Source of the DNA: JADHLK01 sp038131695
GTDB lineage: Bacteria > Pseudomonadota > Alphaproteobacteria > Puniceispirillales > Puniceispirillaceae
Direction of reading: 5' to 3'
Assembly (NCBI GenBank): GCA_038131695.1
Contig: JAYPQA010000005.1
Span: 1-41,240, forward strand
DNA: 41,240 nt
The notes under the pieces are model-generated. The model was not told the origin of the DNA, did no database searches, and saw only the letters and a program-made list of their open reading frames with translations. Of the stretch, positions 36,182-41,240 are shown piece after piece. A program made the position numbers and the translations under genes. Each line of letters begins with the position of its first letter. The stretch's first letter is position 1.

Positions 36182-36997
36182 ATGACCAGCGCAGAGACTG
36201 TCGTGGCAGGCCAGCCTGTTGCATTTGAGACCCCATCCAACTGTTTTGCCGAGACGGTGACCGAGGTTGAGCATTATACCGACCGGCTGTTCCGTTTTCG
36301 GATGAGCAGGCCCGCCTCTTTTCGCTTTCGGTCCGGGGAATTTGTGATGATCGGCCTGCCTGGCGAGAAACCGGTTTACCGTGCCTATTCGGTGGCCTCG
36401 CCTGCCTGGGATGAGACGCTGGAATTCTATTCGATCAAGGTGCCGGACGGGCCGCTGACAGAACATCTGCAGAAAATCCAGCCAGGAGACACTATCTGGA
36501 TGCGCCAGAAGCCGACCGGCACGCTGGTTCTGGATGCGCTGCTGCCGGGTGAGCGGCTGTTCATGTTTGCGACCGGCACAGGCTTTGCGCCCTTTGCCTC
36601 GCTGGTGCGCGACCCGGAAGCCTATGAGAAATTTGACCAGCTGGTTGTCGCCCATGGCTGCCGTCTGGTTGCCGAGCTGGGCTATAGTGAGCAGACTGTT
36701 GCCGCCACACTGGCCGATCCGCTGGTGGGCGAGCTGGCAGACAATCACTTGCAGCTGGTAACCGCAACCACCCGCGAGGATCACAGGCTGACCGGCCGAC
36801 TGACTCAGCTGATAGAGGATGGCAGGCTGGCGGAGCAGACTGGCGGGCCGCTGGACCCGGCGCGCGACCGGGTGATGATTTGCGGCTCAATGGATATGCT
36901 GAAAGATTTGCGGGCGATGATGGAGGCGCACGGCTTTGAGGAAGGCTCCAACGCCCGGCCTGGCAGCTTTGTTGTTGAACGGGCTTTCGTGGACTGA
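36182..36997 (+). CDS. fpr: Ferredoxin-NADP reductase
   Basis: 271-residue FAD enzyme moving electrons between NADPH and ferredoxin. It starts behind AAGGAGAG. FAD motifs are EFVMIGLPGEKPVYRAYSV, with RAYS as the isoalloxazine/phosphate contact. The NADP motif is MFATGTGFAPFASLVRDPE, then VMICGSMDMLKDLRAM and the C-terminal FVVERAFVD. Length and motifs match the bacterial Fpr subclass. With the shared dyad directly upstream, it is a good candidate to supply reduced ferredoxin to the 6-hydroxynicotinate-reductase-like protein. No ferredoxin gene was found in the window. Confidence 0.92.
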   Translation: MTSAETVVAGQPVAFETPSNCFAETVTEVEHYTDRLFRFRMSRPASFRFRSGEFVMIGLPGEKPVYRAYSVASPAWDETLEFYSIKVPDGPLTEHLQKIQPGDTIWMRQKPTGTLVLDALLPGERLFMFATGTGFAPFASLVRDPEAYEKFDQLVVAHGCRLVAELGYSEQTVAATLADPLVGELADNHLQLVTATTREDHRLTGRLTQLIEDGRLAEQTGGPLDPARDRVMICGSMDMLKDLRAMMEAHGFEEGSNARPGSFVVERAFVD

Positions 36998-37104
36998 AAA
37001 ACTGTCTGTTTTCTGCACACCGCAGCTTGTCGGCTGACCCCGGTCATGCTATCGCATTCTTGGCAGAATCGCCTGTCGGGTTGGAAAGACAAGTCCAAAC
37101 TATC

Positions 37105-38514
37105 ATGCAGCACGCAACCAAAATTGTCGCCACGCTGGGGCCGGCCAGTGACAGCGCTGAGGCTATCGGCGATCTGATCCGGGCCGGGGCCAGCCTGTTG
37201 CGCCTGAATTTCAGCCATGGCATCCATGCTGATCATGCCGCACGCATTGAGAAAATCCGCGCTGTCGAAGCCGAAATCGGCAGGCCGGTGGGTATTCTGG
37301 CTGATTTGCAGGGGCCCAAACACCGGGTTGGCCAGCTGGCGGCTCCGCTGGACCTGTCCGCCGGAGAGTTGCTGGGCTTTCATCTGCCGGATCAGCCTGC
37401 CCCGCAAGGCGCCGCGCAATCCGTGCCCTTGCCGCATCCAGAAGTGATTGAGGCGCTGGTGCCGGGGGCGCTGATCCTGATGGATGATGGCCGTTTGCGC
37501 GCCCGTGTTACCAGCCTTGGAACAGGGTTTGTTATTGCCGAAATGCTGGAGGCTGGGCAGTTGACCAGCAATAAGGGCGTTAATCTGCCGGATTTGTCTA
37601 TCAACACCCCGGCGCTGACCGAAAAGGACAAGGCGGATCTGGAATTTGCGCTGGCCAAGGGGGTGGATTGGGTGGCCCTATCCTTTGTGCAGCGGGCCAG
37701 CGATATTCTGCAGGCCAGATCGCTGGTGGGCGGGCAGGCAGCAATTCTGGCCAAGATTGAAAAACCGGCGGCGCTGGCTGAGATTGACGATATTATTCTG
37801 GCCGCGGACGGGGTGATGGTGGCGCGCGGTGATCTGGGGGTGGAAATGCCGCCGCAACAGGTTCCGGTTATCCAGAAACAGATCATTTCTGCCTGTCGGC
37901 GGGTCGGCAAGCCGGTCATCGTTGCCACCCAGATGATGGAATCCATGATAAAGGCCCCGGCCCCGACCCGGGCAGAAGCCTCAGATGTCGCCGGGGCGGT
38001 ATTTGAAGGCGCAGATGCGGTGATGCTGTCTGCTGAAACGGCAACCGGCAGCTATCCGGAAAAATCAGTTGCCATGATGGCGGCGATAGCGCGTGCTGCC
38101 GAAGCCCATATCATCGCCCACCCAGAAGATGGCCCGCCGCGCCTGGAGGTGGAGGAATCCGTTTATCACGCGGTGGCTGAGGCAGCCGTGCGGCTGGCCG
38201 AGACAGTGCGGGCAAAGGCGGTGCTGGCTTTTACCGCGTCCGGGACAACGGCTGTTCGGATTGCCCGCGAACGCCCAAAAATGCCGATTTTCACCCTCAC
38301 CCCGTCGCAACAGACCCAGCGCAGGCTGGCCCTTGTCTGGGGGGTGGAAAGCTGCTTGCAAGAAGAAGATGGCTATGAAAAAGCCGTCGGTGATGCAATT
38401 CATCAGGCTAAAGAGCGCGGCCTCGCCGAAAGCGGTGATAATCTGGTAATTGTCTCAGGGATGCCCTTCGGGCTGGCTGGCACAACCAACGCGCTGCGCG
38501 TCATTACCATCTAG
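37105..38514 (+). CDS. pyk: Pyruvate kinase
   Basis: Converts phosphoenolpyruvate and ADP to pyruvate and ATP, 469 residues. The start MQHATKIVATLGPAS at 37105 fits the family; an in-frame upstream ATG-like codon at 37027 would add 26 unlike residues. The active-site signature is AILAKIEKPAALAEI, then MVARGDLGVEMPPQQVPVIQ and VIVATQMMESMIKAP. The C-terminal regulatory domain includes LAFTASGTTAVRIARERP. Intact. It supports the ED block and, with ppc, the PEP node. It is convergent with the DmdA-like gene, 37 bp apart, without a clear terminator. Confidence 0.95.
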   Translation: MQHATKIVATLGPASDSAEAIGDLIRAGASLLRLNFSHGIHADHAARIEKIRAVEAEIGRPVGILADLQGPKHRVGQLAAPLDLSAGELLGFHLPDQPAPQGAAQSVPLPHPEVIEALVPGALILMDDGRLRARVTSLGTGFVIAEMLEAGQLTSNKGVNLPDLSINTPALTEKDKADLEFALAKGVDWVALSFVQRASDILQARSLVGGQAAILAKIEKPAALAEIDDIILAADGVMVARGDLGVEMPPQQVPVIQKQIISACRRVGKPVIVATQMMESMIKAPAPTRAEASDVAGAVFEGADAVMLSAETATGSYPEKSVAMMAAIARAAEAHIIAHPEDGPPRLEVEESVYHAVAEAAVRLAETVRAKAVLAFTASGTTAVRIARERPKMPIFTLTPSQQTQRRLALVWGVESCLQEEDGYEKAVGDAIHQAKERGLAESGDNLVIVSGMPFGLAGTTNALRVITI

Positions 38515-38551
38515 GGGCACAGCCCGATCAGCTGGCAAAAGCAAGGCCCGC

Positions 38552-39676
38552 TCATCTGCCAGGCGGCAAAAAGGGCAGCTCAACCAGCCGGGCCTTTGTG
38601 CGGCCTTGCACACGGTCAATCACCACCTGATCGCCGGGCTGCATATCGACGCTGATCAGCGCATAGCCGATATTGGCCTGCATTCGCGGGGAAAAGACGC
38701 AATTTGTCATGGCCCCTTTTTTCGTGCCGTTCTGATCCAGCAGATCTTCCCAGGCAAAGCCCAGCGGCGCCGGCTCCTCCCCTTCCAGTATCAGGCCCAG
38801 CTGGTGGCGTTTTGGCCCGGATTCGGCAATCTGGCGCAAGGCCGTGATGCCAATCACATCATCGGCCACATCCAGATCGATATATTTGCCCAGCCGCACC
38901 TCAAACGGGTTGGTCATCTCATCTGTATCACCGCCATAGGAAAGCAGGCCGCTTTCCGTGCGCTCAGCCGTGCTGGGGGCCCCCGGCCCGATAGCGTGGG
39001 GCTGGCCAGCTTCCTTGACAATATTCCAGAGCGCCCGGCCCTTGCTGCCATCTTTGAGATAAATTTCAAAGCCGCCCTGCTTTGACCAGCCGGAACGCTG
39101 CACCAAAACGGGAATCCCCTCAATCTGTGTCTCGCGGAACCAAAAATATTTCAGCTCCCGCACCCAGTCTCCGAAAATGCTGGCTATCACCGCCTCAGCC
39201 TTGGGGCCCTGCACGGCCAGCGGCGAGACATCCGGCTCACTCACCTCAACGCGCAGCCCGCGCTCGGCAGCTATCGCCCGCGCCCAGAGCCAGACATCAC
39301 TATCGGCGATGGAAAACCAGAAACAATCCTCTGCCAGCTTCAGCAAAACCGGGTCATTCAGCAAAATGCCCTGATGATTGCAGAGCGGCACATATTTGCC
39401 CTGGCCGCCCTGCAGCCTGTCCAGCTTGCGCGGGCTGAGGATGCGGGCCAGCTCAGCCGCGTCCGGGCCGGTCAGCTGAACCTGGCGCTCCACCCCCACA
39501 TCCCACATGGAAACGCCGTTGATGATGCGCCAATATTCGGCCTGCGGGTCGCCATAGCCAGTCGGCAATATCATCCGGTTATAGATGCTGGCAGATACCA
39601 GCCCTTCATCGCGCACCGCCTCAAAAAAAGGCGAGGGGCGCAAGCGGGCCGTTGGAAATACAGAAAAGCCAGCCAT
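38552..39676 (-). CDS. DmdA-like tetrahydrofolate-dependent aminomethyltransferase family protein
   Basis: 374 residues of the GcvT fold, intact, behind AGGGGA. Many segments parallel dimethylsulfoniopropionate demethylase DmdA of marine alphaproteobacteria: YNRMILPTGYG, MWDVGVERQVQLTGPDA, YVPLCNHQGILLNDPVLLKL, VEVSEPDVSPLAVQGPKA, RSGWSKQGGFEIYL and ERTESGLLSYGGD. DmdA moves a methyl group from DMSP to tetrahydrofolate. Close paralogues act on other methylated compounds, so I leave the symbol empty. The adjacent TauE/SafE gene, a family linked to sulfite and organosulfonate export, fits sulfur metabolism. Confidence 0.75.
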   Translation of the reverse strand: MAGFSVFPTARLRPSPFFEAVRDEGLVSASIYNRMILPTGYGDPQAEYWRIINGVSMWDVGVERQVQLTGPDAAELARILSPRKLDRLQGGQGKYVPLCNHQGILLNDPVLLKLAEDCFWFSIADSDVWLWARAIAAERGLRVEVSEPDVSPLAVQGPKAEAVIASIFGDWVRELKYFWFRETQIEGIPVLVQRSGWSKQGGFEIYLKDGSKGRALWNIVKEAGQPHAIGPGAPSTAERTESGLLSYGGDTDEMTNPFEVRLGKYIDLDVADDVIGITALRQIAESGPKRHQLGLILEGEEPAPLGFAWEDLLDQNGTKKGAMTNCVFSPRMQANIGYALISVDMQPGDQVVIDRVQGRTKARLVELPFLPPGR

Positions 39677-39713
39677 TTTGTTTCCCCTGTCCTGTCTTAT
39701 CCCGTCCGGGCCG

Positions 39714-40445
39714 CTAGAAAAAAATCAGCCGCAGGGCCACCAATGTCAATATTCCCAGCAGCAGCTGGTTAAATTTTTCGGCTGGAAGATAGCGGGTCAA
39801 ATAGGCCCCTATCGGCATGAATGCGACCAAAATAATCGCCGCAGCAACAGAAAGCCCGGCGGTTGTCCAATTCAAGAAGCCATAGCTGATTAGCAATGGT
39901 ATTTGGGTCAGCAACAGGGCGATGAAAAATACCGAAATCGTGGAAATAAATTGCAGGCGGGTCAGCCGCATCGCATTCAAAAAGGTAATCGAGACCGGGG
40001 CTGAAATACCAGTTGCCCCTTGCAGGCAGCCGCCGATAAGCCCGGCTGCCAGAACCAGCTTTCTGGCCACCGCAAACGATAGCACCAATCCGGCTTCAAC
40101 AGGCGCAAACAACATAAAAGCCGGTGACCGTGCCAACTGTGGTCAGCAAAAAGTCAGAGCTCAATTCGGCCAGAAAACTGTGCCGACCGCTGCCCCAACC
40201 GTTCCGGAAGAGCAGCAGAGCACAAAAACCAGCGGCAACGATGCGCCTGGCTGGTCCAGATTTAGCTGATATTGAAAAAGAAATTTGGGGCGATAAAAAT
40301 GGACCGCAAAATGGCACACATTGGTGAAAACGCGATAATCGGTATTGCAGCCAGCGGCGCGCCAGCCCCGGTTGCCCCTTCAAAACGCCGCCCCAGCGCA
40401 AGGCTCAAACAATATAGATATTTCAGTCAGCCCAATCTCTGGCAT
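39714..40445 (-). CDS. TauE/SafE family permease, several frameshifts
   Basis: Membrane protein of the sulfite-exporter family, about 243 residues when repaired. It starts MPEIGLTEISILF at 40445 behind AAGGAAAAGG. The first family repeat is EGATGAGAPLAAIPIIA. The second is GLIGGCLQGATGISAPVSI, in the clean C-terminal part (39714-40136), which has four hydrophobic helices and ends LGILTLVALRLIFF. Breaks lie near 40395, 40272 and 40125. Similar to 2-repeat TauE proteins; substrate not known. It runs toward the DmdA-like gene, 37 bp ahead. Confidence 0.75.
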
Positions 40446-40621
40446 TTGCCTTTTCCTTCTTGGTCTTAACAGACAAAAATTCTCTGTGCGGGAGAGTGCG
40501 CTTTTTTGCCGCCGTAAAGTAAACCAGAACAGACATCCGGCAAAAAAAGCTGGCATCAAATACCGGCTTGCGATTATCCGGTCAATCAGAGAAGCTAAAT
40601 GAGATTGGTGCTGAGCGGTCA
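40446..40621. other. Divergent spacer between TauE/SafE and the monooxygenase
   Basis: About 176 bp, A/T-richer than its surroundings. It carries the TauE ribosome site and no copy of the shared dyad. A small imperfect repeat (CCGGCAAAAAAAGC and nearby) was seen, but no convincing promoter. Confidence 0.4.
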
Positions 40622-41240
40622 GTGGAAAAAGCATGGAAACCGAATATTATTATCGCTGGTGGCGGGCCGGTCGGCATGGGGGCGATTGATCTGGGCCAGC
40701 GCGGCCATCAGGTCACCGTTATTGAACGCTGGCCGGAACCCCAGCCTATCCCAAAGGGACAAAATCTGACGCAGCGCACCATGGAACATTTCCGCGCCTG
40801 GAATTGTGAGGAGGCATTGCGCGCCGCCCGCATTACCCCGCGCGGCGTGGTCAATGGCGGCTTGACCTGTTATGATAATTTGCTGTCCGGCTATTATTAT
40901 GACTGGCTGCCAAGAGAGCAGGTGCGCCCGTTCTATTTCACCGATGTTGAACGGCTGCCGCAATATGCAACCGAGGCGGTGCTGCGCCAGCGTGCTGCTG
41001 AGCTGGAAACTGTTACCATGCATTATGGTCAGTCCGCCATTGGCCTCAGCCAAAATGACCGCTCCCACCTGACCCATGCCGCAAAGGATGGGCGGGCAAC
41101 CAGACAACCGGCCCGGTATCTGATCGGCTGATGGCAACCATTCCCTTATCAGACGGGCGGCCGGCATTACCCAGACGCGCTCAGTTCTTGATCGCAAAAT
41201 GGTGCTGCTACAAACAACCAAATCCACGAGTAATACGTGG
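40622..41240 (+). CDS. FAD-dependent monooxygenase, partial, one frameshift
   Basis: N-terminal part of a flavoprotein hydroxylase of the PHBH/UbiH type. The dinucleotide fold is NIIIAGGGPVGMGAIDLGQRG, and the adenosine-binding acidic end is VIERWPEP. RTMEHFRAWNCEEAL and TEAVLRQRAAEL follow. The frame stops at 41131; one base earlier in the run near 41127 restores GADGNHSLIRRAAGI, the DG motif that contacts FAD ribose and NADPH. The GTG at 40622 is my best start; a TTG at 40568 is the longer alternative and no ribosome site settles it. The rest lies beyond the window. Likely an aromatic ring hydroxylase, substrate unknown. Confidence 0.82.

Noticed and set aside
38515..38551. Terminator between pyk and the DmdA-like gene
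   Set aside because: Only short complementary segments and no T-tract on either strand.
1..41240. Mobile element, prophage or genomic-island boundaries
   Set aside because: No integrase, transposase, tRNA gene or flanking direct repeats were seen around the catabolic cluster; composition looks uniform by eye.

Overview
The window (41,240 bp, roughly 60% G+C by eye) looks like a chromosomal segment of an alphaproteobacterium, probably free-living and possibly marine and SAR116-like. The signs are a complete Entner-Doudoroff (ED) operon, CO-dehydrogenase/xanthine-dehydrogenase-type molybdenum enzymes, a feruloyl-CoA synthase, a DmdA-like methyltransferase next to a TauE/SafE exporter, and dense packing with ATGA/GTGA/TGATG gene junctions. 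I saw no rRNA, tRNA, CRISPR array, transposase, integrase or phage gene. The taxonomic placement is inference from gene content only.

Layout. (1) 1-11125, all minus strand: a central-carbon operon read zwf-pgl-edd-eda-pgi, which runs on into feruloyl-CoA synthase, an MFS transporter, a D-amino-acid-transaminase-like enzyme and a cytochrome P450 that leaves the window at base 1. (2) 11405-12686, plus: coxS and coxM homologues with no coxL beside them. (3) 12742-18481, minus: gabD-type aldehyde dehydrogenase, glycerol kinase, and a divergent phosphoenolpyruvate carboxylase. (4) 18543-25201, minus: an operon of FAD subunit, fused [2Fe-2S]/molybdopterin hydroxylase, 6-hydroxynicotinate-reductase-like Fe-S protein, UPF0280 and DUF1185. 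A MarR-family regulator (25327-25827) is divergent from it. (5) 25832-30500, minus: a five-gene branched-chain-amino-acid-type ABC transporter. (6) 30615-32006, minus: a polytopic membrane protein. (7) 32280-36997, plus: hydantoinase/oxoprolinase A and B subunits, then a ferredoxin-NADP reductase. (8) 37105-38514, plus: pyruvate kinase. (9) 38552-40445, minus: DmdA-like protein and TauE/SafE. (10) about 40622-end, plus: start of an FAD monooxygenase.

The most interesting part is 18.5-37.0 kb. It reads as one catabolic island for an N-heterocycle: ABC uptake, ring hydroxylation by a Mo enzyme, ring reduction by a 6-hydroxynicotinate-reductase homologue, electrons from a dedicated ferredoxin reductase, and cleavage of the cyclic amide by an ATP-dependent HyuAB hydrolase. 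A 12-bp imperfect dyad close to TTTGTATGCAAA occurs four times. It lies in the marR/hydroxylase spacer, in front of the ABC binding-protein gene, in front of hyuA, and in front of the ferredoxin reductase gene. This suggests one local regulon under the MarR protein. The substrate is not known from sequence; nicotinate-like or other lactam-forming rings are the best guess.

Data quality. Many genes are broken by single-base indels, mostly in short G/C or A/T runs, and the reading frame resumes in perfect family register afterwards. Core genes that should be functional (zwf, pgl, edd, pgi, ppc, glpK) are hit, while long genes such as the 917-residue hydroxylase are clean. I therefore read most breaks as consensus errors and annotate such loci as single CDS with the break positions given. 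hyuA (about 11 breaks in 2.1 kb) is the extreme case and could be truly decayed.
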